From contig CAIRTK010000018.1 in NCBI GenBank assembly GCA_903881475.1, positions 37,919-101,918 on the forward strand: a stretch of DNA of 64,000 nucleotides. Direction: 5' to 3'. Of the stretch, positions 8,739-17,495 are shown in pieces; the first letter of the stretch is position 1, and each line of letters begins with the position of its first letter. Origin of the DNA: an uncultured Opitutia bacterium. GTDB lineage: Bacteria > Verrucomicrobiota > Verrucomicrobiia > Opitutales > Opitutaceae. Under the pieces are notes generated by a model. The model saw only the letters and a program-made list of their open reading frames with translations, was not told where the DNA came from and ran no database searches. Position numbers and translations under genes: made by a program.

Positions 8739-9617
8739 CTACTCGTAGCGCGCCGCGCGGCCGAAGTAGTTCAGCGTCCAGATTTCCTTCCACACGCGGT
8801 AGCGGCCCTCGTGCGTGATCTTGCCGAGGTCCTCGCGATCCTGCTGCGAGTGGAGAAACCCCAGCTCCGTGTTCAGCCGGTCCAGCTCGCCCTGGGTGGA
8901 ATTCAGGTCCGTGAGGGGATCCGTGGTGAACGGCACCGCCGTTTCCCCGGCCCGGGCCAGGCGCTGGCGGTGGCGCTCCAGCAGGCGCCCCAAGGACCGG
9001 CAGAGCGGCAGGCGTTCCACGGACCAGTGCTCGGGATAAAAGCCGGCGAAGGGGACATACAGGTTGTCGGTCACAAAGCGCCGGCCGCCGGCCGTCAGTG
9101 ACATCACGGCAAAGCAGACGGTCACCGCGCCGCTGGACTGGGGAATGAAAGTCACCTGGATCCGGATGGCGGCATCGGGGCTTTGATAGATCGAGACCCG
9201 CAGGTAAATGCCCCCGCCGATCTCGGCCTTCATCGCCTGGGCCTGCTTGAAGCCCTGCGACCGCAGCCAGTCTCGCAGCTGCAGCATCCGGCGCTGGGTC
9301 GGCCATTCATCACCACCCTGGTTGGCGACATAGCGCGGGAACAGGGGCAGCGGACTCACGCTGAGGGCGTAGATACTGAGCCAGTTGAGCAGGGTCTCGC
9401 CCAGGAACCAGAGGAGGAAAAAGACCGTCACGAGCGCCCAGTATGGGCGGTCAACGAACTGGAAATCGAGGCAGACCTGCGCCGCGCCAAAGGCAAACAC
9501 GCCCCAGCGCAACCAGCGGTCGGCAATGGACAGCACGGGGGAGGCCACGCGCTGGTTGACCTGGGCGAGCACGAGCGAGAGGAGGATGGCGGCAAGGATG
9601 AGGTAGGGGATTTCCAC
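8739..9617 (-). CDS. Membrane-anchored protein, unknown function
   Basis: A 292-aa protein. Hydrophobic segments are visible at about residues 3-20, 37-52 and 58-85 (ALVTVFFLLWFLGETLLNWLSIYAL). The remaining ~200 residues are soluble and likely cytoplasmic. They hold a beta-rich middle (IYLRVSIYQSPDAAIRIQV) and a charged helical C-terminus (ELDRLNTELGFLHSQQDRED). No family was recognised. It lies 110 bp from the 3' end of dnaN on the same strand, separated by a repeat. Confidence 0.68.
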   Translation of the reverse strand: MEIPYLILAAILLSLVLAQVNQRVASPVLSIADRWLRWGVFAFGAAQVCLDFQFVDRPYWALVTVFFLLWFLGETLLNWLSIYALSVSPLPLFPRYVANQGGDEWPTQRRMLQLRDWLRSQGFKQAQAMKAEIGGGIYLRVSIYQSPDAAIRIQVTFIPQSSGAVTVCFAVMSLTAGGRRFVTDNLYVPFAGFYPEHWSVERLPLCRSLGRLLERHRQRLARAGETAVPFTTDPLTDLNSTQGELDRLNTELGFLHSQQDREDLGKITHEGRYRVWKEIWTLNYFGRAARYE

Positions 9618-9654
9618 GAGGGGTCGGGAGCAGCGGAGAAATTGGGATGCCGGG

Positions 9655-9711
9655 GCAGGGCGGATTATCCCTCATCCGCCGCGGCGCGTTAAGGATAACG
9701 CGCCCTACCAT
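9655..9711. repeat. Palindromic repeat, 'GGGCGGATTATCC...GGATAACGCGCCC' family (copy 1)
   Basis: Arms cagggcggattatccctcat and aaggataacgcgccctacca form an imperfect hairpin. Further copies are at 17491-17546, 27033-27111 and, diverged, 27755-27817. All are in spacers next to stop or start codons. Confidence 0.75.
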
Positions 9712-9730
9712 CGTCACCGGAGTCGAAAAA

Positions 9731-10855
9731 TCAACTGAGCCGGACGGGCATGATCACACAGATGAAGCTGTCGAGGGTCTTGAAGACCCCGGGGCTCACC
9801 TCGTCCTTCAGCTCGAAGAAAATCTCGTCCTTGGTCAGCGCCCGGAGCGGATCCATCACAAACACCGGATTGAACGCGACCTGCAGTTCCGGCCCGCTGT
9901 AGCCTATCGCCATCGATTCGTGCGCCTCGCCGAAATCCGGGCTCTGCGCGGTGATCTCGAGCAGGTTGCTCGAGAGCTTGATCTTGACCGAGTTGGATTT
10001 CTCCGAGCATACGAGCGCGGCGCGGTGTACGCACTGGAGGAAGAGCTCGCGCTCCAGCTTGATGCGCTGGTGGGTCTCCTTCGGGATGACCTGGTTGTAG
10101 TTCGGGTAGTTGCCCTCGACGACCTTCGAGTAGAGATAGACGTGATCGATGAGCCCGCTGGTGTCCTTGTCCGTCGCGATCTGGAACGCCGCGCGGCGCT
10201 CGTTGAAGTTGATCTTCAGCTTCTCGCCCTTGTCGAGGAGTCGCGTCAGCTCGCCCACGGTCTTGGCTGGCAGGATGATGGCGCCGGCGGAGGCCGCGGG
10301 CACGTCGAGTTCCTTCGAGACCAGGGCCAGGCGCCGGCCATCGGTCGCGACCAGCGAGAGCTTGGCGTCCTTGAAGTTGAAATAGACACCGTTGAGGATG
10401 TAACGCGTCTCGTCGCTCGACTGGGCGTAGGCGACGCTCTTGAGCATCGCGGTGAGTTCGGCCTGTTCGAGCGTGTAGGCCTTTTCGTCGCCGAATTCCG
10501 GCAGCGGGGGAAATTCCTCCTTGCCGATGCCCATGATGCGGAAATTGGAGCCGCCGGAGGTCAGCTTGACCTGGTGGTTCGGCGAAGCGTCGAAGGTGAC
10601 ATCGACGTTGGGCAGCTCGCGCACGATGGTGGCAAGGCGCTTGACCGGCAGCGTGACCGACCCGGTTTCCTTCACCTCGGCCTTGATCTTGCAGCGGATG
10701 CCGAGGTCGAGGTTGGTGGTGGTCAGCGAAATCTGGTCCTTCTCGGCCTCAATCAGCACGTTGCTCAGGATCGGCATCGTGGCCTTGGAGCCGACCACGT
10801 TGAGCACTTGGGCAAGGCCGTTGGCGAAATGGTCGCGGTTGATTTTAAATTTCAT
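9731..10855 (-). CDS. dnaN: DNA polymerase III beta subunit (sliding clamp)
   Basis: This ring-shaped processivity clamp binds the polymerase III core. The 374-aa length is normal and the three similar ~120-aa clamp domains can be followed. Recognisable segments are [14 protein letters not shown] at the start, '[14 protein letters not shown]', '[14 protein letters not shown]' and the C-terminal '[13 protein letters not shown]' (P-x-R-L ending). It is not next to dnaA or recF here. An AT-rich spacer upstream probably carries its promoter. Confidence 0.96.
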   Translation of the reverse strand: MKFKINRDHFANGLAQVLNVVGSKATMPILSNVLIEAEKDQISLTTTNLDLGIRCKIKAEVKETGSVTLPVKRLATIVRELPNVDVTFDASPNHQVKLTSGGSNFRIMGIGKEEFPPLPEFGDEKAYTLEQAELTAMLKSVAYAQSSDETRYILNGVYFNFKDAKLSLVATDGRRLALVSKELDVPAASAGAIILPAKTVGELTRLLDKGEKLKINFNERRAAFQIATDKDTSGLIDHVYLYSKVVEGNYPNYNQVIPKETHQRIKLERELFLQCVHRAALVCSEKSNSVKIKLSSNLLEITAQSPDFGEAHESMAIGYSGPELQVAFNPVFVMDPLRALTKDEIFFELKDEVSPGVFKTLDSFICVIMPVRLS

Positions 10856-10936
10856 GAGGCAGGGTGGGAGAACCGGCTGTGGGATGCTAACAAAGTCTAT
10901 TAGGATAAGGGATCAATAAGTAATTAAAGCAGTATT

Positions 10937-10963
10937 ATTATAGGCGGCCAGCAACTCCAACAA
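10937..10963 (-). promoter_or_regulatory. Possible sigma-70 type promoter for dnaN
   Basis: On the minus strand TATAAT (10942-10937) lies about 80 bp upstream of the dnaN ATG, with TTGTTG (10963-10958) 15 bp further up. The -10 is a perfect match in an unusually AT-rich patch of a GC-rich genome; the spacer is short. This is pattern-based only. Confidence 0.3.
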
Positions 10964-11083
10964 TCGGCCCTTTTACCTCTGAAAACGGGCTGGTTTTGTC
11001 CGGTGAAGAACCGCCGCCGGCCGGCCGGCAACCCCGGGGTTATTCGCCGGCCCGGAATTGCTGGCAAGTCATGGGCAGCTTGT

Positions 11084-11974
11084 TCACACGGGATTCGCCG
11101 GCAGGGGCGGACGCGGCCGGCCGGGCCGGCGCCATTGGCGGATCAGTCCGTAGAAAATATAGCCTAGGCAGGCGCAAAGCAGGGCCACTTCCTTGAAGAG
11201 CACCACCAGGCCGGCAAAGGCCAGGAAGAGCACGAAGGGCTGCAGCCGCGTCCGGGTCTGGAGATCCACGCCCTTGCCGCTCGGGTAGCGCACCGTGCTC
11301 ACCATCAGGATCGCGATGAGCAGCATCAGCGGCGGCAGCGCGAGGGCCCAGAGCCGCAGCGATTTGTCCGTGGCCGCCAGATGCAGCAGGAAAAGCACGA
11401 GCGAGGCCACGGTGGCCGCCGCGGCCGGCACCGGCAGGCCGACGAAATCCCTGTTGGTGTCCTTCTTGTTGCCGTGGAGCAGGGGGTTGGTGAGGACGTT
11501 GAACCGCGCGAGCCGGACCGCCGCGCACAGCAGGTAGATGAAGCCCAGGAACCAGCCGATGTTGCGGAAGCTCTCGTAACCCTGCGTCGGCGAAAGGATC
11601 AGGAAGAAAACCATCAGGGCCGGGGCGATGCCGAACGAGATGACATCCGCGAGGGAATCGAACTCCGCGCCAAACAGGGACTCGCGGCCGCCCATCCGGG
11701 CCAGCCGGCCGTCCAGCGTGTCGAACGCCGCTGCCCCGAAGATGAACCACACCGCCTGCGTGTAGTGGCCGGAGGAGGATTGGTTGAGGTATTCCCCGGT
11801 CGGGAGCGTTTCCGCCAGCCGGGCCTGGATGCAGTGGATCACCGCGACAAAGCCGCAGAACAGGTTGCCCGCCGTCATCAGGTTCGGCAGGAAGTAGATC
11901 CGGCTGGCCTGCGTGACATTATACGGGTCCTCGCGCGCGGCGAGGTCGTCGGAACCGGAGCGGCGGAAGTTCAT
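11084..11974 (-). CDS. pssA: CDP-diacylglycerol--serine O-phosphatidyltransferase
   Basis: An integral inner-membrane enzyme making phosphatidylserine from CDP-diacylglycerol and L-serine, the precursor of phosphatidylethanolamine. The 296-aa protein has the CDP-alcohol phosphotransferase signature: DTLDGRLAR (about residues 85-93), then G and two Asp in 'GAEFDSLADVISFG'. An N-terminal 'YFLPNLMTAGNLFCGF' is also typical. Several membrane helices follow. Its ATG overlaps the stop of the upstream RelE-fold gene (ATGA, 11971-11974), implying translational coupling. Confidence 0.93.
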   Translation of the reverse strand: MNFRRSGSDDLAAREDPYNVTQASRIYFLPNLMTAGNLFCGFVAVIHCIQARLAETLPTGEYLNQSSSGHYTQAVWFIFGAAAFDTLDGRLARMGGRESLFGAEFDSLADVISFGIAPALMVFFLILSPTQGYESFRNIGWFLGFIYLLCAAVRLARFNVLTNPLLHGNKKDTNRDFVGLPVPAAAATVASLVLFLLHLAATDKSLRLWALALPPLMLLIAILMVSTVRYPSGKGVDLQTRTRLQPFVLFLAFAGLVVLFKEVALLCACLGYIFYGLIRQWRRPGRPRPPLPANPV

Positions 11975-12321
11975 TTCGTGAGGCTCTCCAGGTATTTCCA
12001 GAACTTGGAATGCTGTTCGACCAGCTGCTGCTCGGACACGGGCAGCTTGTTGCGGAGCAGGAAGTCCTCCAGCGAGTTCTTGTGGAGGATGTAGTGCGTG
12101 TGCAGGGTTTCGCCCTTGACCTCGAAATAGAACCGGTAGTCGCCCGCGCGCAGCCGGTAGTATTCGCGCTCGCCGCGGTGAAACCGCCCGAGCGGCTCGC
12201 GCGGGTGGGTAAGGTCCGCCGGCTTAAGGCTGCTGATGGGCTCGATGAGCTCGAGCTGGGCCAGCTTGTCCAGCCGGTTGAGCTCATGCATGCTCTGCTC
12301 GGAAAACGTGACCTGGTACAT
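11971..12321 (-). CDS. RelE/ParE-fold protein (putative mRNA interferase-like) coupled to pssA
   Basis: This 116-aa protein starts MYQVTFSEQSMHELNRLD (ATG at 12321; an upstream extension is possible). The pattern resembles RelE toxins: N-terminal strand, helix pair 'HELNRLDKLAQLELIEPI', the beta segment 'FHRGEREYYRLRAGDYRFYFEV' with the Arg-rich 'YRLRAGDYRF' that RelE-like proteins share, and an HYILHK strand. An extra helical tail follows. No antitoxin gene is adjacent; instead its stop overlaps the pssA start. Toxin activity is not shown; it may be a domesticated RelE fold. Confidence 0.65.
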   Translation of the reverse strand: MYQVTFSEQSMHELNRLDKLAQLELIEPISSLKPADLTHPREPLGRFHRGEREYYRLRAGDYRFYFEVKGETLHTHYILHKNSLEDFLLRNKLPVSEQQLVEQHSKFWKYLESLTK

Positions 12322-12468
12322 GGCGGACGGGTCACTCGCCACCAAGGCGGGCTCCCGGCGTCATGCCCGGAGCCGGTCGCAGGTGGGAAATTTGGCAGGG
12401 GGCGCCCATGAAAAAAACGGTTCTATCTCCGTCCCCTTGCTCGGCAACGCTATTCCATGACGCGGCAC

Positions 12469-12532
12469 GGGCGTAGCGCAGGCATTCTGCCTGCATCGGA
12501 ATAAAAGCAGGCAAGATGCCTGCGCTACGCCC
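12469..12532. repeat. Palindromic repeat, 'GGGCGTAGCGCAGGC' family
   Basis: The left arm 12469-12494 and right arm 12508-12532 are near-perfect reverse complements (gggcgtagcgcaggcattc / tgcctgcgctacgccc). It lies about 45 bp upstream of ilvA. It could form a strong hairpin in an ilvA leader if transcription starts upstream. Confidence 0.8.
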
Positions 12533-12577
12533 ATCTTTCTGGTTCCCACGCGGCGGCGGGCGGGCTAGACCGTCGCC

Positions 12578-13792
12578 ATGCCTGTTACTTTGTCCGACAT
12601 TCGCGCCGCCCAGCGCCGCATCGCGGGTGGGGTCATCGTCTCGCCCTGTCCCGAGTCTATTCCGCTTTCCGAGATCACCGGCGCGCGCATCGTCTGCAAA
12701 CTCGACAACTTCCAGCGGACGGGCTCGTTCAAGGAGCGCGGCGCGCGCAACGCCCTGCTGCGGCTTTCCCCCGCGGCGAAGCAGCGCGGCGTGATCGCCG
12801 CTAGCGCCGGCAACCACGCGCTCGGGCTCGCCTACCACGGCCGGCTGCTGGGTATCCCGGTCACGGTGGTCATGCCGGACTACGCCCCGCTCATCAAGAT
12901 CACCACCTGCCAGCGGCTCGGCGCCACCGTGATCGTGCGCGGGAAGGATTTTGCCGAGGCCCGCGCGGAGGCCGATCTTCTCGTCGCCAGCCGGCACTTC
13001 ACCTACATCCATGGGTTTGACGCGCCCGACATCATCGCCGGCCAGGGCACCATCGGGCTGGAAATCCTGAAGCAGGTGCCGGACGTCGACGCCATCGTCT
13101 GCCCGGTCGGGGGCGGCGGGCTCATCGCCGGCCTGTCCCTCGCGGTGAAGTCCCTGCGCCCGCGCGTGAAGGTCATCGGCGTCGAAAGCGTTTCCACCGG
13201 AAATTTCGCCGCCGCACTGCGCGCGGGCAAACCGGTCACCGTCGCCCGCCGGCCCACGCTGGCCGACGGCCTGGCCACGCTCACGGTGGGCGCCAACGCC
13301 TTCGCGTTGGCCCGCCGCCATGTGGACCAGGTCGTGAGCGTGACCGAGGACTGGATCTCCCTCGCCATCCTGCGGATGGTCGAGCTGGAGAAGACCGTGG
13401 TCGAGGGCGCCGCCGCCACGCCGCTCGCGGCGATGATGGCCGGCCGGCTGCCGAAGCTGCGAGGGAAGAAGGTCGTGCTGGTCGTCTGCGGCGGCAACAT
13501 CGACCCGGCCATCCTCAGCCGGGTGATCGAGAAGGGCCTGGTGCACGACGGCCGCCTGACGCGCTTTACCGCCAAGATCAGCGACCGGCCCGGCGGGCTC
13601 GCCATGCTGTGCCGCGTGATCGCCGACGCCGGCGCCAGCATCAAAGACATCACACACGACCGCGCCTTCAGCGGGCCGGATGTGTACGCGGTGCATGCCG
13701 TCTGCACGGTCGAGACCCGCGACCACGCCCACATCGCGGCGCTGCACCGTGCCCTGAAGAAGCACGGCTTCCCGCTCGTCGTGGAGCAATGA
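12578..13792 (+). CDS. ilvA: Threonine ammonia-lyase with C-terminal ACT domain
   Basis: A PLP enzyme deaminating L-threonine to 2-oxobutanoate, for isoleucine synthesis or threonine catabolism. In this 404-aa protein the PLP lysine is K52 in GSFKERG. The asparagine/cofactor region is 'ASAGNHALG', and the phosphate-binding Gly-rich loop is 'CPVGGGGLIAG'. A single ACT domain occupies about residues 328-404 ('TAKISDRPGGLAMLCRVIAD'). The length and single ACT domain fit the short (catabolic/TdcB-like or IlvA2) class. Its stop overlaps the start of the transporter gene by four bases. Confidence 0.93.
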   Translation: MPVTLSDIRAAQRRIAGGVIVSPCPESIPLSEITGARIVCKLDNFQRTGSFKERGARNALLRLSPAAKQRGVIAASAGNHALGLAYHGRLLGIPVTVVMPDYAPLIKITTCQRLGATVIVRGKDFAEARAEADLLVASRHFTYIHGFDAPDIIAGQGTIGLEILKQVPDVDAIVCPVGGGGLIAGLSLAVKSLRPRVKVIGVESVSTGNFAAALRAGKPVTVARRPTLADGLATLTVGANAFALARRHVDQVVSVTEDWISLAILRMVELEKTVVEGAAATPLAAMMAGRLPKLRGKKVVLVVCGGNIDPAILSRVIEKGLVHDGRLTRFTAKISDRPGGLAMLCRVIADAGASIKDITHDRAFSGPDVYAVHAVCTVETRDHAHIAALHRALKKHGFPLVVEQ

Positions 13793-16101
13793 CACCACTG
13801 CCGCACGTCCGCTGCCGGCTGGGAGTCTGGGTTTTCCTGCTGGCGGTGCTCCGGCTGCACGCGGTCACCGAGATCGACATCCCGATCTTTACCGGCGGAT
13901 TCGGCATCGGTTTCTACGAGCAGACCGCGCGCAAGTTCGAGGCGCTGCGTCCCGGCGTGAAGGTCAACGTGTACGGCGACCCGCGCATCTGGGACAAGGT
14001 CCGCGTGCGCGTGCTCAGCGGGGATTACCCGGACGCCACCACGGCCACGCTCTATTGGCCCAATCTCATCCGGGCGGGAAAGCTTCTGGATCTGACTCCG
14101 TACCTCGACGGACCGAACTGGGAAGGTGACGCCCGTTGGAGCGACACGTTTATCCCCGGCGTGCTGGGCAAATGGCGCAGGGATGGCCGCTACTACGGGC
14201 TGCCGCTGATGAACGCGGCCTGGGTGCTGTACTACAACAAGGCCCTCTTCCGCGCCCACGGCTGGAATCCGCCCCGGACATGGGAGGAGTTTTTTACCCT
14301 GGCGGAAAAGATGCGCCGCGCCGGAATCGCCCCGCTGAGCCTGCCCGGCGTCTACATGAAGTACGGCGACTGCATCATCAATGCCGCCTACTACAATCTG
14401 ACCGGTCCCGGAGGCTGGCTTATGTTTAATGCTTACGCGCCCGGGGCGCGAGCCAATCCCCGGTTCTACCGCGCGGCGGAGGTCGCCCGGCGCATCACGA
14501 ACGAGTGCATGATCCCTGGCTGGGAGGGTATGACTCACACCTCCGCCCAGCTCGCTTTTTTCGAGGGCCATAGCGCCATGAACATCGCGGGGACTTGGCT
14601 CGTCAGTGAAATGGCAGGAAAAATCCCCGCTGATTTCGAACTCGGGGTGGTGAACCTGCCGGTGTTTGCCGACGGCGTCGGCGATCCCACCGCAACCCAG
14701 ACGGGCAGCAATTTTTTCTTCGTGTTTGCCAGCGGCGATCCGCGGCGCGAGCAGCTCACGGTGGAATTTCTCCGCTACCTCACCTCGCGGGAGCGGGCGG
14801 ATGCCGCCGTGCGGGCCATCGACTCGCCGGTGGCGATCTCCGGCGTGCCGTTGGACCGGTTTTCCCCGCGGATGCGCGAGTCGGCGCGGATTGTGAACGA
14901 GGCGCGGGACACCTACAACGCCACGGATGACATGCTCGTGCCGCCGGGTTATGCACAGGCGTTCATTGACGCGCGCCAGCAATTGTTCACCGGCCGGATG
15001 ACCGCACAGGAGTTTGGCGACCGCCTTGAGGCCGCGGCGGCCGCCGACCAGGACCGGCAGGCCCATCCGGACCGGGTGAAACAGGTGCACCCCTGGGCGG
15101 CGGCCGGCCTACTCGCCGGGCTGACCGCGACGTGCCTCTGGCTGGGCTGGCAGTGGCGGCGGCGCAGTGTGCAAAAGGAGGAGAAAATGGAAGGGGTGTA
15201 TTTTGCCCCGCTGCGGGCCCCGCTCGCCCTGGGCTTTGTCGGACCGGCGCTGGCGTTGTTCGGCATCTTCGTGGTTCTGCCGGGGATCACGTCCCTCGCC
15301 TGGGCTTTCACGCACTGGGACGGCATCGGCGAGCGCACCTGGGCGGGCTGGTTCAACTTCAAGGTCCTGCTGCTCGAAAGCGACGGGTTCTGGGCCGCCT
15401 TGAAGAACAATCTCTATCTCATGGTCGTGCCGGCGCTGGTTGTGGTGCCGCTTTCGCTGCTGTTCGCCAGCCTGATCCACCGCGGGGTCTGGGGTGCGAA
15501 GACCTTCCGCGCGCTGTTTCTCTTTCCCAACCTGCTCGGCGGCATCGCGGCCACGCTGCTCTGGATGAGCGCGTACGATCCGCACAACGGCATCGTGAAC
15601 GCCGCGCTGGTGGCGCTGGGCAACCGGCTCGATGTGGACTGGCTCCGCGGCTTTGCGGCGCATCCCTGGCTGTCGCCGGACCATCTCTATGGCTCGCTGA
15701 TCCCGATCTATATCTGGATGGCCTGCGGGTTTAACCTGATCCTCTACCTCGCCGCGATGGAGGGGATCGATCCGCAACTCTACGAGGCGGCGGAAATGGA
15801 CGGCGCCCCGGCGTGGCGGCAGTTTTTCGCCATCACCGTGCCGATGATCTGGGAGGTGCTGGTCATCTCCGCGGTCTTCATCGTCATCGGCGGGCTCAAC
15901 GCGTTTGAGCTTGTCTGGCTGCTGACCTCGCAGGAACCCGGCACCGGCTCGCACACGCTGAGCACGCTGATGGTCTCCACGATGTTCAAGGACTTCCAGG
16001 TGGGACGGGCCACCGCCATCGCGGTCATGATGTTTGTCTTCGTACTCGTCGGCAGCGCGTCGGTCATGCGCGGGCTGAAGCGGGAGGCGGTGGAGTCGTA
16101 A
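13789..16101 (+). CDS. ABC transporter fusion: extracellular substrate-binding domain + MalF-type permease
   Basis: This 770-aa protein begins at the ATG overlapping the ilvA stop. Residues 1-25 are a signal sequence. About 26-430 is a family-1 solute-binding domain ('TGGFGIGFYEQTARKFEAL', 'GLPLMNAAWVLYYNKALF'). A membrane helix at about 437-455 leads to a permease domain from about residue 470 to the end. The permease carries the EAA loop 'EAAEMDGAPAWRQFFAITVP', which docks the ATPase. Family-1 binding proteins are normally separate; here binding and translocation are one chain. The partner permease is at 16617. No ATPase gene is nearby, as in CUT1 sugar systems that share a common ATPase. 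The likely substrate is an oligosaccharide. Confidence 0.88.
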   Translation: MTPLPHVRCRLGVWVFLLAVLRLHAVTEIDIPIFTGGFGIGFYEQTARKFEALRPGVKVNVYGDPRIWDKVRVRVLSGDYPDATTATLYWPNLIRAGKLLDLTPYLDGPNWEGDARWSDTFIPGVLGKWRRDGRYYGLPLMNAAWVLYYNKALFRAHGWNPPRTWEEFFTLAEKMRRAGIAPLSLPGVYMKYGDCIINAAYYNLTGPGGWLMFNAYAPGARANPRFYRAAEVARRITNECMIPGWEGMTHTSAQLAFFEGHSAMNIAGTWLVSEMAGKIPADFELGVVNLPVFADGVGDPTATQTGSNFFFVFASGDPRREQLTVEFLRYLTSRERADAAVRAIDSPVAISGVPLDRFSPRMRESARIVNEARDTYNATDDMLVPPGYAQAFIDARQQLFTGRMTAQEFGDRLEAAAAADQDRQAHPDRVKQVHPWAAAGLLAGLTATCLWLGWQWRRRSVQKEEKMEGVYFAPLRAPLALGFVGPALALFGIFVVLPGITSLAWAFTHWDGIGERTWAGWFNFKVLLLESDGFWAALKNNLYLMVVPALVVVPLSLLFASLIHRGVWGAKTFRALFLFPNLLGGIAATLLWMSAYDPHNGIVNAALVALGNRLDVDWLRGFAAHPWLSPDHLYGSLIPIYIWMACGFNLILYLAAMEGIDPQLYEAAEMDGAPAWRQFFAITVPMIWEVLVISAVFIVIGGLNAFELVWLLTSQEPGTGSHTLSTLMVSTMFKDFQVGRATAIAVMMFVFVLVGSASVMRGLKREAVES

Positions 16102-16102
16102 A

Positions 16103-16528
16103 ATGGAACACGGAGGACGCAGAGAGAAAGTCGTGAAACACCCTAATGAAATTACCGAGGCGATCATTGGCGCGGCCATTAAAGTTCATCGGGAACTCGG
16201 GCCGGGGCTGTTGGAATCCGCCTATGAAGCCTGTTTGGCTTATGAGCTGGCGAAGCAAGGCCATGCAATAGAGAGACAAAAGCGCGTACCCATTGTCTAC
16301 GACGGAATTGAAATTGAGGAGGGGTATCGAATTGACCTGTTCGTGGACGGAACCGTGGTGGTCGAGCTGAAGGCCATATCCCGCCTTGAGGAAGTCCACT
16401 CTGCCCAGCTCCTCTCCTATGTCCGCCTGATGAAGCAACCCGTCGGTCTGCTCATCAATTTCAACGTCCTCCGGCTGATCGATGGCGTGCGCCGGGTCGT
16501 CAACGGCCCCATCAGCCTTGCTCCGTGA
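16103..16528 (+). CDS. GxxExxY family protein (PD-(D/E)XK-like fold, function unknown)
   Basis: This 141-aa protein has the name-giving signature within 'VHRELGPGLLESAYEACLAYEL' (GLLESAY) and a nuclease-like core: 'YRIDLFVDGTVVVELKAI', where the D...ExK arrangement resembles PD-(D/E)XK enzymes. The ATG at 16103 is used, but the first ten codons (MEHGGRREKV) come from a repeat arm. A GTG at 16133 (VKHPNEITEAIIG) may be the original start. It is inserted between two permease genes of one transporter and flanked by ACGGAG-type repeats. Its base composition is visibly more AT-rich than its neighbours. Confidence 0.88.
   Translation: MEHGGRREKVVKHPNEITEAIIGAAIKVHRELGPGLLESAYEACLAYELAKQGHAIERQKRVPIVYDGIEIEEGYRIDLFVDGTVVVELKAISRLEEVHSAQLLSYVRLMKQPVGLLINFNVLRLIDGVRRVVNGPISLAP
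16104..16130 (+). repeat. ACGGAG-type repeat arm at the 5' edge of the GxxExxY gene
   Basis: The arm ggaacacggaggacgcagag is the inverse of 16524-16550 (ctctgtgtcctccgtgttaa) on the other side of the GxxExxY gene, so the gene is bracketed by an inverted pair. Confidence 0.7.
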
Positions 16529-16591
16529 GCTCTGTGTCCTCCGTGTTAAATAAATTCATGAGATTGAACACGGAGGGCGCGGAGAGCACAG
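16521..16591. repeat. ACGGAG-type repeat arms downstream of the GxxExxY gene
   Basis: 16521-16550 is a right-type arm (ctctgtgtcctccgtgttaa). 16565-16591 is another left-type arm (gaacacggagggcgcggag). Together they form a small palindrome between the GxxExxY gene and the second permease gene. The same family occurs at 29611-29739. Confidence 0.7.
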
Positions 16592-16616
16592 CGATAGCCC
16601 TGAAGCAGGTAAAACC

Positions 16617-17495
16617 GTGTCCCCGCCCTTAGAGATCCCTGTGTTAAAACAAAAATCCATCGTCACCAAACCGCTCATCCTCGCCGTGCTGCTCGGCTAT
16701 GCGCTCTGGGTGGTCTATCCCATGGTGTGGATGGTCTATTCGTCGCTCAAGACCGACGCCGCCATCGCGCACGAGCCGTTTGCGCTGCCGCCGTTTTCCG
16801 ACCTGCGCTTCGACAATTACGGCCACGCTTGGCGGGAGGCGCATTTCAGCGATTATTTTTTCAACTCCGCGGTCGTGACCGTCGTCTCAGTCGGCGCCAT
16901 CCTGGCGCTGGGATCAATGGCGGCCTACGCGCTGGCTCGGTTTTACCATCCACTGGGCAAGGCCGTGTTCTGGCTGTTCCTGTCCGGCCTCATGATTCCG
17001 GTGCAACTCTCGATCATCCCGCTGTTCTTTGAGATGCGCACGCTCGGCCTGCTCAATTCCAAGCTGGGCCTCATCCTCGTTTACACGGCCAACGGCCTGC
17101 CGTTCGCGATCTTCATCCTCGCCGGTTTTTTCCGGTCGCTCCCGCGCTCGCTCTACGAGGCGGCGGTGATCGACGGGTGCGGCGAATTCGCCGCGTTCTG
17201 GCGCGTGCTGCTCCCGCTGGCCAAGCCGGGGCTCATGACCGTCGCAATCTTCCAGTTCATCGGCGTGTGGAAGGAATATTTCTTCGCCTTCATGCTGACA
17301 GGCGGCGACACGACCAACGGTGCCCGCACGCTGCCGCTCGGCCTTGCGAACCTTTCCATCACCGCCCAATACAACACCGACTACGGCATGCTCTTCGCCG
17401 GCCTGGTGCTGGTGACGCTTCCGATCCTCGCGCTTTACCTGCTGCTCCAGCGGCACATCGTGAAGGGCGTGTCCGCCGGAGCGCTGAAGGGGTAG
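16617..17495 (+). CDS. Carbohydrate ABC transporter permease, MalG-type
   Basis: An inner-membrane permease of 292 aa with six hydrophobic segments. The MalG-like layout shows an N-terminal helix 'LILAVLLGYALWVVYPMVW' and the EAA motif 'EAAVIDGCGEFAAFWRVLLP' at about residues 180-199. 'FIGVWKEYFFAFML' and a C-terminal 'GLVLVTLPILALYLLLQRHIVKGVSAGALKG' region are also typical. The GTG at 16617 starts the frame. It is the natural partner of the fused binding-protein/permease at 13789, from which the GxxExxY gene separates it. Confidence 0.92.
   Translation: MSPPLEIPVLKQKSIVTKPLILAVLLGYALWVVYPMVWMVYSSLKTDAAIAHEPFALPPFSDLRFDNYGHAWREAHFSDYFFNSAVVTVVSVGAILALGSMAAYALARFYHPLGKAVFWLFLSGLMIPVQLSIIPLFFEMRTLGLLNSKLGLILVYTANGLPFAIFILAGFFRSLPRSLYEAAVIDGCGEFAAFWRVLLPLAKPGLMTVAIFQFIGVWKEYFFAFMLTGGDTTNGARTLPLGLANLSITAQYNTDYGMLFAGLVLVTLPILALYLLLQRHIVKGVSAGALKG

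Noticed and set aside
12332..15090. Long minus-strand frames opposite ilvA and the transporter
   Set aside because: Shadows of ilvA and the fused transporter. They have no signal peptide, domain or plausible start context.
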